Counted from the stretch's first letter, positions 1 to 11,258 are shown. The stretch is DNA of 64,000 nt from Nyssa sinensis (GCA_008638375.1 CM018036.1:4650392-4714391); one strand, 5' to 3'. Notes: generated by a model from the sequence alone, not told the origin. Program-made: numbers and translations.

Positions 1-720
1 AGTATTTCCAAACCAAATGGTATAAAAATTTAAGTTAGTATTTATTTCCAAACCAAATGCTATAATGTTATAGCCACTTGTTTAAGCACCACACTTCTAT
101 ATACAAAGTGTCTTTGGATTAAGGGTATGTGGATGGCCTGGATGCCATGGAGGTGAGGTGGATCCACGGGAATCCTAGTACTAGGAACCCAACTAGCACA
201 ACATTCCAAGTACCAAGGATGAATGTGGTACAAGGTTTCTGAAAGTCAACTCTCTCAAGAGGTAGATGAAAAATTATTACCTGCTTTGATATTGTATTCA
301 AACTAAAGCCTTGAAACGACTTTGATATTGTGCAGACCAAGATGGGTAATTTGTATCAAATAAAGCTTTGATACATGAAGGGCCCACCATGAAGATTCCG
401 GATGCTTGTTGGTAGGAGCATCCATACATCACATGTGAGGACCATCCATACATCACATGTATGCATATGAGAGAGAGAGAGAGAGGGGGGGGGGGGGGCA
501 TATGAGCAGATTTACATGTTTATATACATGGCATGAAACTGGATAGTTTGTAAAAGTCATCCTAAAAAACCTGTTTATGTCTTGATCCATTCATAACTTA
601 CTGTATGTATGTTAAAACTATAAAATGTTTTAATTTTAATTTTAATAATCATGTGTGCAGCTCCAAAAGAAAGAATGAAAAAATATTAAGGATTCTTCAG
701 GCCAAGGAAGCTAATGATAC
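1..720. other. Intron 7 of the TLP8-type gene (partial)
   Basis: No coding similarity is seen on either strand. The stretch contains a GA repeat followed by a 14-base G run (about 470-499) and a duplicated ATCACATGT-type motif near 428 and 452. The final Tubby exon is expected left of position 1. Confidence 0.6.
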
Positions 721-813
721 CTCTAAAGTAAGCTGGAAATTCTTTACTGAACTCTGGATTCTAAGTCCTGCTCGTCCCCCGTCTCTGAAGTTTAATTCGT
801 ATTGTTTTGAAAT
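721..813 (-). CDS. TLP8: TLP8-type exon 7 (last exon visible)
   Basis: Thirty-one codons read ISKQYELNFRDGGRAGL to SVKNFQLTLE with donor GTATC at 720. The plus-strand open frame over 605-817 is an antisense artefact of this exon. Confidence 0.88.
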
Positions 814-3800
814 CTGAAAGAGCAACACAAAAGATCAAAAAAGTCACTCTAAGTCCAAAAGTTAACATTTTTTATGATATGAGGGTGAGAAAGTTGACAT
901 TTTTTATGATATGAGGGTGAGAAGTTTGGACTCAATTGGTTCATGAAGTTCCCTTTCTCTACAAACTCACATTATTGTAATGTGGAACTCTTGAGAATAA
1001 CTGATGAACTTTTTCCATTTTTTCTTCCCAATCCTTGGGCAGTCCATTAATATGTTGAACCTACAAGAATCCCATTTCACTGAATAACAAGGAGATTCAC
1101 GATACTCAAATAGAAATTGACTTCTGAAATAGTAGACACATGATGCATGTTCTTAATTAAACCTGTTCAACGAACCTGAGCTGTATTCTTTAGCTGCATG
1201 GATTGGTGCTTGGGTATCCATGCCCTCATGCTTCTATAATGTCCTGTCCATGTGGCCATGGTAGGCATGAACCTGTAGAAATTGATGAAAATCAGTAAAA
1301 TCCAAAAGAGAAGGGGGGGGGGGGGGGAGAGTGAGCAAGCTTACGACACAACAGCGAGTGGTTGTTTAGACTGTTTAGTTAAGGAATTGAGATGGCTCCC
1401 CTGCAATAAAATGCATTTTGAACCAAATTAAGGACTAAAATATTTGTGAATATTGCTTACCTTTTAATTGAATGAAATTTAATCTATAATTTTCTTTGGT
1501 CAAACATTCGTAATTTGTTAATATCATACTAATAGTGAGCTCTAAGAATTGAACCTGATCCCATATATGGTATTTTGAACCCATGAGGTTAGCAGTTACA
1601 ATCCCAATAAAAGTATCATCTGTATTGCAAAGTATCCCCTTTGTATTCTGAGCTACTATGAACTCAGATCTTCCATTATGCCGTTTGTGATGAGCAACAG
1701 CAAGTTTCCGATCCTGTCGTCCTTGACCCTCCTATAACGTTTCAAAGGACAAGCATAAAATGTTATCTGAGGGATTTTAGAGTTCTATAACCAGAATTCA
1801 ATACTTAGTGGCAGAAATGAACTCACACGTTTCACTAAGAGAGAGAGAGAGAGAATAAATGTAGAAATGGAATAGAATTTACTAATACTTTGAGATAGAT
1901 TGATCCAACAAAATTCAAATGACAATAACATTATACATAGCAATAACAAATCCATAACCAACTATTTTCAACTGAAATTAAGTTACTATTTCAGCTTAAA
2001 TCTGAATATTATGAATCTCAATATTATAATTCAGTTAGCTAGTAACAGCTCAGTTGAATATTCAAACAGTGAGACCTAGTGATTATTCAAACTTACCTAA
2101 GGTGAAGAGACTCTCAAAAGTTCAACCACAAAAAAATGCACACACACACAAAAAGAGAGCAGTGTTGATTTATTACAAGACACTTACTCAATTATTCATA
2201 TTTAAGAAAATGTAGAAAATGAATGCAGAATTAAAGACTTCAGATGCACCCAAAATATGCAGGGTCCACTGCCACACTAATTCAAAGACTGAATCACCCA
2301 AGAACCCTCACTTTTTTTCATCCTCCTTTAATCTTCACAACTAGACTTGGAACTCTAGACACCAAATTGAAAAAACCAATATGCCCCGGATAGACATAAT
2401 AAAAATCCGCTCTTTCTGGAAAGATCTCTTAGTTTAAGTGACTCACATTGTAAAAATAAGTCCAGTTATCAAAAAGCATGGTGATATTATGGAGGTGAAC
2501 CTTTCATTGAAGGGCATCTCTTGTTGAGGTAAACCTTTCATTCTCGACAATATGCATATTTCATCAAGTACTTTAGTGAAGACATAAAACAATATTCAAT
2601 GTAAAGAAATATAACTCTTCAATAGTTTGTCAATGGATATGTCCTACTCCTTGGTGGTTTTCTTTTCAAAATAAAATGCATATTTTTTTATTGTGAGATT
2701 TATATTGGAACTCCTTGAGACCATCCATAAGGGAAAGGCCACCCACCCACCCCCCCTCTCTCTCATTCGAGCCATTTTCATCTCTTTCCACTATCAGGAG
2801 TTTTTAACATAACCAGCATTACAAGTAGATTTCAATCTTCTTAAGAAAAAATATTGGTTCATTTTGTTAAAATTGGTTCCCTATTTCCTCAAGCATTTAA
2901 TAGACAAGAAAATATTCAATGGTCCGAAACCATGATTGTCCTTCAACTTAGAAAGCAGCATGTAACAGAAACTTTTTACATCCTGAACCATTCATACCAC
3001 CTGCTATTTTCTACTTTTTGCCATCTCAAACAGCACATGGATTTCTATTGTGGATCAAAATTTGGAAGTGCACCCAAATGAGACTTGACATGAATGGAGA
3101 CTCTAAGCACATGTTAATGAGAAGCCCTTGCATTATGGAACAGTCACAATCAACTATTTTTAAAAGCCTTCCAAAAATGTTGGAAAAAGCCACAAACAAG
3201 AATCACTTTCTTTATTTGTATGATTAAAACAAGATAAAATTGCAAGTCAAATAACACAACCAAATATTAAATATCAACTAATGTAATAAATCAAATCAAT
3301 AAATCCACACAAATGAGACATTGAATTCTTTGACTGTGGAGAAGTTATTAGGGTGAAAAACCACAGTAGTTTGATTTCAAAAATCTTCCACTATTACTAC
3401 TACTTAAAGGTAAACAACATTAAAGTCATGAATACTTTTCTCACCAAAAAAGTAGATTTTAACAACAATTTAATAAAGATAACTTTAGGTCTCTCCAAGT
3501 GAGGAAAATAGAATATATTAAAAAATGATCTGAAAATGCTATATTGAAGATTGAATTGGTAGATATGTAAAGAACAAATCCCTGAAACTTTAATGAAATT
3601 AGAATGAAATCAATTGCCCAATCTTCCAGTAAAAGGACACATTTCTACCTTTTCTCCCTCTCTCTTTGTTCTCACACAGTATAACTTAGTCACTCTCTCT
3701 AATACCCAATCAGCCAACCCACATACAAAACCAAGATTTGTGGGGAGCATGCACGTTTTGCAAGCCTTTTTTTTTTTTTTTGTTTAACTGTGTGACCTGG

Positions 3801-4735
3801 ACTTTCACTGTATAAAATTAACCTATTTCAACAAATAACAACAATAAAGTTCTATGACCTAATAGAAGATCATGAAGTGTATTATCCTATCTTTCACAAG
3901 AGGCAGTAAAAAATAATAGTGGGTCTTTCCAGGGGGGAAAAAAAGAGAGAGAATAGAATGATCATGCAAGAAATGCTACTCTCGCTAAAATATCTTATAA
4001 CAAGCACATAAATGGCAATTTTCAAAATTATGCAATGATGGTGATTGTTTCCAAAACTGCTTCTAACGTCAATTAGTAAGATTTCTGAATGACAATAGCA
4101 CTACTAAAAAATATAAAATAGATTCAATCAGGTTATTTTCCAAAAAATTAAGTTAAAAAAATAGCCTAAAAAAGTTCTATTAATGTGTTGTGAAACCATA
4201 AATCAGTCACAGGAACAATGATCCATTGTCCCAAAATTGTGTTCCATTGCATGTCCAAAATCTCATTTTCCTATTTTTGTATCATTGCAGCTAACAATAG
4301 GATCTAATTTTTTTATGCGGACCAATGAGATCATTGGTACATGCATTTTGAGAGAGTAGATCCTTGTTTGAGTTTCACAAGTATATTTTGGATGCATTTT
4401 TGCAAAGACACAAAAATCAACTTAAATGTATATATCTAGACACATGTATTTTATTTAAAGTGTTATTGTGTTAGGAATAGGATGGCCCTCCATATAGCGA
4501 TTCTCTTTTAAGAAAAGAAAAAAGATGCAATCTCCAATACCCCCCCTAAAGACAAAAATCTTGTATAAGTCATACACTTGCGAATGTCAAAACTTCATCC
4601 ATCCAAACCATTGGTGTGATGCACGCAGTGGGTCTCACACTAGTGAAATGCACCAATGATTTGGTTGGGTGAAGCTTAGACACTCGCGAGTGTCCAAAGA
4701 TGTTCTCCTTTCATCATTATTTATTATTCAAGTAG

Positions 4736-4769
<34 letters not shown>

Positions 4770-7700
4770 CAAAACTTCATCTTCTTTTCAAAGATAATGG
4801 TTTCATTTGGAAAAAATGTTATGTTTCCTAAATATGTATCCCAAATTTTGCATCTCAAATGAGTAGTGCATTAAATCATGTGATTAATGTGTCACAACCT
4901 CATCATTTGGAATAGAAATTTAGAAAGTGAACGACTCTTCATTTTGATGAGTTGGGTCCCACGGTCCCACCTATGTGGGGAGCACAAGTTCAACTCACAT
5001 TAAAACAAGGATGGAGCTAAATGCACTCCAGTTGCACACTTTTTATGCTCATGCACACTCCCACTCAAACATCATGCATCGGAGTGCATGAGTATAAAAG
5101 GGGAGTGCATTTAGGCCCACCCTAAAACAAAACAAAAATTAGAGATGAATGTGTGTGCATGGAGAAATGTTTAGGTGCAATGGTGCACTAATGGCAAACG
5201 AAAGGAGACGAAGGAAGGCAATGACTTCAATTTTCTCTCCTCCTTTAAGTCTCACTCTTCCGTGTTTCTCATAACTCATATCTCTCACCTCATCCAGTCT
5301 CTCTCTCTCTCTCTTCATTTTATTCTCTCTCCCCCAACCAACTTTCATAATTAAATTAATTTGTCACTCTACTCATTCAAATCCCTCTCACCAGATCACT
5401 CATGAATTAATAAAATTAAGATAATAAAAGCATATAACTAATATATATACATACACATTACAAATAATTATAGTAACAAATGTTTTTCTTCTTATTCTTC
5501 AATTAATTTTCCCTTCATTCTATAGTACGTTTATCATTTATGATCAAGACTAGGAATGTTCACCGCAACATTTTTTAGATGTGCCATCCGCACAAGTAAT
5601 GTCGGGTATTAGGAAATAACTTTGAAATGGCATTTGCCATTGCATGATCCTAATGAGTAAAAATAATTTTTGGTGACTTATAATCCATACCACTCAAGAA
5701 AAGCCTCTAATAACAAAACAAATGAAACTATTGTCTCATCACACAAAAATGCACAACCAAATGGAACATTATTCCAATGATGATTTATCCCAACAAATGG
5801 AGTACAAATCATGTTATATTTGTTTGTCTGATAGGTGGTGTCAAAAACTACAGCATCTCCAAAACATTTGTAGTCCAATTTTGATATTCCATCTCTCCAA
5901 AAAAAAATTAGTCATTTGATTGACCTCATCAACTTGTACTGTGTAAAAACATTGGATTATCTGTTTGCTTGTACTTAAAATAGTTTCTAAGACCTTGACA
6001 TCACTAGCTGCAATCTTTTTTGACCGTTCAACTTGTATAAAGTTATGACAATCACTCTCGATGAATCCAACATTTTGATAACCCCCTTACTTCATTTACT
6101 AAGTATGCAAATGTTTGGTTCACACTTGTACTAACATCAACCATGGATTTAAAAACACCCTTACTAGTGTTATGTATTTTATGGGCAAACCTTATTAAAT
6201 GTCTTTGATCTGATTCAATCAATGGATGATTGTATTCAGTGATTAACTGACTAGTTTCATAGACACCATTTTCTACTATAAAAACAACTTGAGCTTGACA
6301 ACCACATCTAGTACCTAACTACTTTTCATACTTCTGTTCTTTGTTAGGTCCATAAATTCTTTGAAACCCTCTCTTTTGAACACACAAAACTTCCTTGAAT
6401 GAGTTCACTCGTACCTTTTTTTGAAATACTTTTGATCTTTTGGCACACTAAAACCTTTGTGATATGCATAATTATTGTATATGTCAAATGGTTGCAAATA
6501 GCGAAGAGGAAGCATTTAACATGTACAATAACTATAGCATATCACAAAGGTTTTAGTGTGCCAAAAGATCAAAAGTATTTCAAAAAAGGTACGAGTGAAC
6601 TCATTCGAGGAAGTTGTGTGTTTGATTGAATCAGGTCAAAGACATTTAATAAGGTCTGTCCCGTAAAATACATAACATTAGTAAGGGTGTTATTAAATCC
6701 AAGGCTAATTGTTAGTATAAGAGCGAACAAAACATCTGCATACATAGTAAATGAAGTAGGGGGTTATCAAGATGTTGGATTCACTGAGAGTGATTGTCAC
6801 AACTTTATACATGTTGAACAGGTAAAAAAAGATTGCAGCTAGTAATGGTCAAAGTCTTATAAACTATTTTAAGCACAAGAAAACAAAAAATCCAATGTTT
6901 TTTTTTACACAATACAAGTTGACTGAGGTTAATCGAATGATTTTTTCTTTTTTTTAAGAGATGGAATGTCAAAATTGGACTACGAATGTTTTGAAGATGT
7001 TGTGGTTTTTGACACCATCTCTTGGATAAACAAATATAACATGATTTGTGCTCCATTTGTTTGGGTAAATATCATTGGAAGAATGTTCTATTTGGTTGTA
7101 CTTTTTTGTGTGATGAGATAACAACTTCATTTGTTTGGTTATTAGAGGCTCTTTTTTGAGTGTATGGATTACAAGTCACCAAAAATCATTTTTTACAGAT
7201 TAAGATCATGTAATGGAAAATATAATTTTCAAAGGTGTTTCCTAGTACCTGACATCGCTTGTGCGGATGACACATCTCAAAAACTATTGCGGTGATTATT
7301 CCTAGTCTTTATCATAAAGGACAAAAATAAGGGATAGAAATTTAAGTTAGTGATAAACATTTCTTGGTTTATGTGACATCATAGTCAAATCTATAAAGGT
7401 AAAAGTAAAATTTCTAATATAAACTCATAATTTTTTTTTGTATAACTTTATAAACTACTAAAATTAAAGCATAGAAAAGAGTCATTTGAAGATTTGTAAG
7501 GCATACCTCCATCTTCAATTTATTTTTCACCATTTGAAGCCATTTGTAGATTTGAGACCGGAGAGAGTGATGATTTGCTATCTCTTGATTGTTTTGAGTC
7601 TCTTAAAAATTATTATATAATATTTTATGAGAGATATAAGATATTGGAGAGTGGAAGAGGGAAGATAACTTTTTTAGATTATGACTTAAAGAGGAGAGAG

Positions 7701-9333
7701 ATCCGGCGACAGAGAGAAAAAAAATTAAATTACACATGAGAGGAGGTTGGTGGAAAGAAAAGAAAATTAAATGAAGAATCAGAGAAAAAATATTTGTTAC
7801 TATAATTATTATTAATTATTAGAAATGTATAATTTTACTAAAGCATGAGACTAGAGTGATCTGCTGAGAGGGATTCAAATGAAGAGAGAGACAAATTAAT
7901 TTAGTTATGAGAGGTGGTTGGTCGAGAAAGAAGAAAATTAAATGGAGGGAGAGAGAGAGAGAGTCTGGAAGAGGTGAGAGATATGACTTATAAGTTATGA
8001 GAAATGTGGGAGAGTGCGAGACTTAAAAGAGGAGAGAGAAATTTGAAGTCGTTGCCTTCCTCTGTCTCCTTTCGTTTTATTCTGTTGCCTAACAGGACAA
8101 GTGGAAAATTTATTGGTGTGGGGCACCATATGGGACTTCAGCATGGTACCCTCAACGCACCTAAAAATTTCTCGTGTGCATGACATCGAGTAGCCGTACT
8201 TCACATAATTTGTGGTTTTGTGTATTGAGAGAGAGCAGATTGTATTACGTGAGGGGAAAAGAAGTAAGGAGTGAGAGAAGGAAAGTAGAAAAATATGTTT
8301 TAGCTAAAAGATCGGGTGGTTTTGCTGTGATTTGGCTCAAAATTCGAGGGTTTTTTTTTCCTTAGCAACAAGCGCAACATATCTACTAGTTCGGATAGTT
8401 GATCTCACCTCTCTGGCTCTCCACATTTTTTGGTTTGATCGTTTGATAAAATATTCTTTTTTATTTATATTGTTGTTGGAGTTCACTTTTTAGGTGAGGA
8501 AATCGTTTTGTTATCCAAGATTATTATGTTGTTGATCTTATTAAACTCTAGGTGTGCTCAACGAGAGAAATTTTGGAAAAACCTATTTTTTTGTGATAGT
8601 AGAAGATTTTAGGATCAGACAACAGTTACTGGTTTTTCCCTTATGAGTTTTAGATGTAGAAAATTCAAGATCCCATATTGTGTAAAATGTATTGATTTAA
8701 TTTATGACTTTAATTAATATTTATTCTTTGATTGTGTGTTGCTTGATGATCGACTTCATTGTCACACAAAGAGGAGAAAAGAATCTTATTATTGTTATTT
8801 GTGGCTTTCTCAACACATTTCGTTCATTTTGTTCATTATTTCCTCAACCATCTGAACCATTGGAAAATATTGCATGGTCCCAATCCACCACAATCCTTCC
8901 ATTTAAAAAGCAAGATACTGCAGAAGAGTTAAGCCATTTGTGCTAATTTTTTCCATATGTTGTGCTCTAAATGGAAGAAATTTCTCTCCTAGTCCAAAAG
9001 ATTTTTCAATCATTTGTCCAAATTTGAAACCACATTCACTTGAAAGTAAACTTGAACAAGGAAAATCTCATTCACCATAAAAACAAAAACTTGAACAAGG
9101 ACTTCAAGCACATTTTAAATTCACAACTATAGTTACCAAGGACGATTGATTGACTATGGATGGAGTAAACCATCTCCAAAAACACAATGCAAATACATAT
9201 ATTGAAGACTGTGATGGTATTACGTTACATGTATTAAAAACTTTCAAAACAATACATTTCAAATATCAAAGAACCCCAAATATTTTTTGATCCCTCATTA
9301 TCTGGGATTCGGTGATTAATTTTTAATATGATA

Positions 9334-9367
<34 letters not shown>

Positions 9368-10108
9368 CAAGAAATCTCATAAGATTAATTATATAAGTTA
9401 GAGACCTTACATTGGTGTAAAGTGAGTATAGAGTGCCCCCATCTAGTCCTTCTGGCTGTGCTTCCTTCAGGATAACACAAGTACAGCTCCCTATATCCAC
9501 AGGCAAAGGCCTACACATCAAAGACCTGAAGACAAAGCCATCTCCAATAAATTCATGTATGATTCCATGTATTCCAGATAAAATCAAGTGAAAAGATTGA
9601 TCAGATTCAAAAGGGAATAAACCAACCTGTTAGGCAGAGTAGACCACGACGAAGCCGGAGCTGCCTCCGAATCCGAATAGTCCCAAATGTTGACAGAATT
9701 TTTGTTATCTGAGTCAATGGGTTCCCAAATTTTCGACCCAAAAGTAGAATCGGGCTCATTCAGTTGCATACATAGCTGAAGTGAGGATGGCCTCAATCTT
9801 CTATCCTTCAAATGATATCTCCTATTTGGGTTCTGTTTGGCCTGGCCAAAAGACTCATTGGTGGGTATTGTGTTTTCTTTGTCGCCATGGACATAGTTTT
9901 GGGTCTTATTTGGTGTGGCATTCTCTTTGTTGTCAAAAACAGTGACGGGTTTCCGGCCCATATGGATGCCGAGGGCAATGCCATCGGTGCTGCTGCGGGC
10001 ACCTTCGCTGCAGCTTCGGCTGTGTTTGAGATCACTGAGGGGATTGACATGGAGAGAAATGTAGGAAGACTGGTGGGGAATTGAGGATTTCTTGAAACCA
10101 GACATCAT
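721..10108 (-). CDS. TLP8: Tubby-like protein, TLP8 type (7 coding exons; 3' end outside window)
   Basis: Coding exons (minus strand, in order) are 10108-9627, 9525-9411, 1731-1555, 1400-1345, 1272-1176, 1060-971 and 813-721. All junctions are GT-AG and the phase is continuous, giving about 370 codons. The product has a low-complexity N-terminus (residues 1-140, no F-box) and the TLP8 signature SDSEAAPASSWSTLPNR at 145-161. The Tubby C-terminal domain follows: CRPLPVDIGSCTCVI, LYSLYTNEGQGRQDRKLAVA, MPTMATWTG and SVKNFQL. The terminal segment, which in the family ends FCICLASIDSKLCC, is not found down to position 1, so at least one exon lies outside. Tubby domains bind phosphoinositides and some plant members act in transcription or stress signalling; TLP8 is a divergent, poorly characterised member. 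Two adjacent ATGs (10108 and 10105) can start it. Intron 2 is 7.7 kb and holds a transposon. FRDGGR replaces the usual FRDRGR in the last visible exon. Confidence 0.88.
861..924. repeat. 32-bp direct tandem duplication in TLP8 intron 6
   Basis: Units at 861-892 and 893-924 differ at about one position and share the core TTTTTTATGATATGAGGGTG. Confidence 0.85.
971..1060 (-). CDS. TLP8: TLP8-type exon 6
   Basis: Thirty codons read VQHINGLPKDWEEKM to LFSRVPHYNN. The last codon is AAT where relatives usually have lysine. The donor is GTGAGT. Intron 6 contains a 32-bp direct duplication (861-924). Confidence 0.87.
1176..1272 (-). CDS. TLP8: TLP8-type exon 5
   Basis: The exon reads FMPTMATWTGHYRSMRAW to QLKNTAQ, matching the conserved Tubby segment around TWTGSYRSMR. 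The acceptor is CTACAG and the donor GTTCG. Confidence 0.9.
1345..1400 (-). CDS. TLP8: TLP8-type exon 4
   Basis: This short exon reads GSHLNSLTKQSKQPLAVV plus two bases of a serine codon. It lies between acceptor TTGCAG and donor GTAAGC. A 14-base G run begins about 18 bases past the donor inside intron 4. Confidence 0.82.
1555..1731 (-). CDS. TLP8: TLP8-type exon 3 (Tubby domain core)
   Basis: Fifty-nine codons run from EGQGRQDRKLAVAHH to LMGSKYHIWDQ, a typical Tubby strand pattern. The acceptor is TATAG at 1736-1732 and the donor GT is at 1554-1553. The exon is too broken up to appear as a long open frame and was found by reading the reverse complement. Confidence 0.9.
4575..4692. repeat. 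Short inverted-repeat (MITE-like) element
   Basis: The left arm (4575-4621) begins CACTTGCGAATGTC. The right arm (4649-4692) read in reverse complement begins CACTCGCGAGTGTC. The two remain alignable for about 45 bases (ACTTCATCCATCCAAACCATT against GCTTCACCCAACCAAATCATT). No target duplication is clear. Confidence 0.55.
5013..5121. repeat. Second short inverted-repeat element
   Basis: The left arm includes TAAATGCACTCC and TTTTATGCTCATGCAC. The right arm in reverse complement gives CTAAATGCACTCC and TTTTATACTCATGCAC. It could fold into a roughly 100-base hairpin. It ends some 30 bases left of the Mutator-like element's target duplication. Confidence 0.55.
5153..5161. repeat. Left 9-bp target-site duplication of the MULE (GTGTGCATG)
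   Basis: It is identical to 8174-8182 on the other side of the element. Confidence 0.85.
5678..5880 (-). pseudogene. FAR1/MULE transposase fragment, left arm
   Basis: The minus-strand frame reads DAVVFDTTYQTNKYNMICTP, then FVGINHHW and FGCAFLCDET. This is the start of the MULE transposase domain shared with FAR1-related proteins (family pattern DTTYRTNKYNMPF.PFVGVNHH). It contains the first catalytic-type aspartate (FDTTY). It is cut off on both sides and mirrors the fragment at 6958-7165. Confidence 0.8.
6958..7165 (+). pseudogene. FAR1/MULE transposase fragment, right arm
   Basis: The plus-strand sequence mirrors 5678-5880. It reads DVVVFDTISWINKYNMICAP-like residues with more mutations and at least one frame change. 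It is preceded about 400 bp upstream by a FAR1 DNA-binding remnant in the same orientation, which is the natural order in FAR1/Jittery-type transposases. Confidence 0.7.
8174..8182. repeat. Right 9-bp target-site duplication of the MULE (GTGTGCATG)
   Basis: It is identical to 5153-5161 and lies directly after the inverted end CTAAAAATTTCTC. Confidence 0.85.
9411..9525 (-). CDS. TLP8: TLP8-type exon 2 (start of Tubby domain)
   Basis: The exon reads SLMCRPLPVDIG to LYSLYTN between acceptor CAG at 9528-9526 and donor GTAAG starting at 9410. It completes the split arginine codon of exon 1. Confidence 0.9.
9627..10108 (-). CDS. TLP8: TLP8-type exon 1 (N-terminal region)
   Basis: This exon encodes 160 codons plus two bases, from tandem start codons to LPN(R), with donor GT at 9626-9625. 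It contains two KEN tripeptides (residues 61-63 and 77-79), each followed by a proline three residues on. The plus-strand open frame over 9812-10084 is its antisense shadow. Confidence 0.88.
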
Positions 10109-10849
10109 GGCAGAGAGAGAGAGAGACGTGGGTAATCACTATAGAAGGAAAGTTCAATGTTGAATGAAGTGAATTTGAGTTAGGTACATTTGGGTTGCTT
10201 TGGGAAAGATTTGGATTTCATATGCTAGCATAGAAGTATGTGTGGTGGCCGGTGGGTTTGGTTTGATACCATTTTTTTAACTCTTGTTTGATTATATTAA
10301 TAGCATGAAAAGCAGTTTGAATTTGAAAATTTGCCTGGGAAAATGCGTTGGTTTTTGAACGTTGGGGGCTAACGGCAACTATGCCCATGGGTCCATGGGG
10401 ACTTGTGTTTTGTGTGTGCATTGTGAGGCACAATTGGCTTTGACTGTAGAGCTGAGTTGGACAATTGGCGGGCAGGACGTTTGAATAGTGAGTAAAGTCT
10501 TATCATCATAAAACTCTACTCATGATAACAAACTCAAAATGCACTTGTTAGTCCCGCTTTGTATAATTGGAGATTTAAAGTTAAAAAATAATAATTTTAA
10601 ATAAGTTTTTTTTTAATATTATTATAATTTTTTACATTATTTTCTATATATATTATATTTAATTTTGTAATATAAAATTTATTTATTTTTTAACAAAATA
10701 TAGTTATATATTGAATAAAACTCTAATAATAAAATGTTTAAGTTATCTTCTTTTTTTTTTTTTTTTATCTAAATAGATAGAATAAAAAATTATAGTATAA
10801 TACAAATAAAACTCTATTAATATTTCATAGAATCTGACCTTTTTTTTCG

Positions 10850-10997
10850 TAGAATTAAATTTTTATTAATTTTAGTCATCTAATTTAATTATATTATAAA
10901 TATATAAAATTTGAAACCTTTTATAGGGTTAGATTTTTATTAATTTTAAGTTTCAAATTTGATTATACTATAAATACTTAAAATTTGGGACATTTTC
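10850..10997. repeat. About 74-bp AT-rich tandem duplication
   Basis: The units begin TAGAATTAAATTTTTATTAA (10850) and TAGGGTTAGATTTTTATTAA (10924) and stay alignable through TATAAATA.(T/C)(T/A).AAAATTTG. Confidence 0.65.
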
Positions 10998-11052
10998 TTT
11001 AAGTGATGTCCTTAAAGTTGACACTACTGTCATACAAAACAAGTTATGTATA

Positions 11053-11258
11053 AATTCTGAGTGCATATGAGATATGATATTTTATTTTAATTAGAGATTA
11101 ATATTTTATTTATTCCAATGAATTTATCTCTAATTTTAGGACATTCAACAATTACAATTCTGAATGCATATGAGACACGGTATTTTATTTTAATTAGAGG
11201 TTAAGATTTTATTTATTTCAACGAATTTATCTCGAATTTTAAGACATTCAACAATTAA
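11053..11258. repeat. 103-bp tandem duplication
   Basis: Units 11053-11155 and 11156-11258 each start AATTCTGA(G/A)TGCATATGAGA and end near ACATTCAACAATTA, with about 10% divergence. Confidence 0.8.

Larger units (their letters stand above)
5162..8173. mobile_element. Mutator-like (MULE) fold-back element carrying inverted FAR1/MULE transposase fragments
   Basis: The element is bounded by a perfect 9-bp target duplication GTGTGCATG (5153-5161 and 8174-8182), the length expected for Mutator-like elements. Both ends start GAGAAAT.TTTAGGTGC in inverted orientation. The inversion is not limited to the ends: the left arm (5162 to about 6500) and right arm (about 6500 to 8173) mirror each other almost throughout, with the turn near 6500. 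Each arm holds the same remnants. One is a FAR1 DNA-binding piece near the centre (GFSVPKDQKYFKKGTSELIR on plus at about 6550-6610, mirrored at about 6400-6460). The other is a MULE-transposase piece further out (plus about 6958-7165, mirrored on minus at 5880-5678). Neither copy is a full gene. The right arm is about 330 bp longer because of an extra internal duplication of end-type sequence (about 7610-7760). Confidence 0.85.
1732..9410. other. Intron 2 of the TLP8-type gene (7.7 kb, transposon-bearing)
   Basis: This minus-strand intron runs from donor 9410-9409 to acceptor 1733-1732. It holds small inverted-repeat elements (4575-4692, 5013-5121), an ATT microsatellite (about 4740-4770) and the 3-kb Mutator-like element. 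Two diverged direct repeats (about 2858-2975 and 8825-8945) also occur. The stretches 1732-2850, 3230-4570 and 8183-8800 show nothing I can identify. Confidence 0.75.

Noticed and set aside
605..817. Plus-strand 70-codon open frame with a plausible acceptor and donor
   Set aside because: It is antisense to Tubby exon 7 (813-721), whose protein match and splice phase are far stronger.
6805..7056. Minus-strand 83-codon frame (MEHKSCYICLS...)
   Set aside because: It is the reverse of the FAR1/MULE fragment in the right arm; the mirrored frame at 5722-5919 is the same artefact.
9812..10084. Plus-strand 90-codon frame with hydrophobic stretch resembling a small membrane protein
   Set aside because: It is the antisense shadow of TLP8 exon 1.
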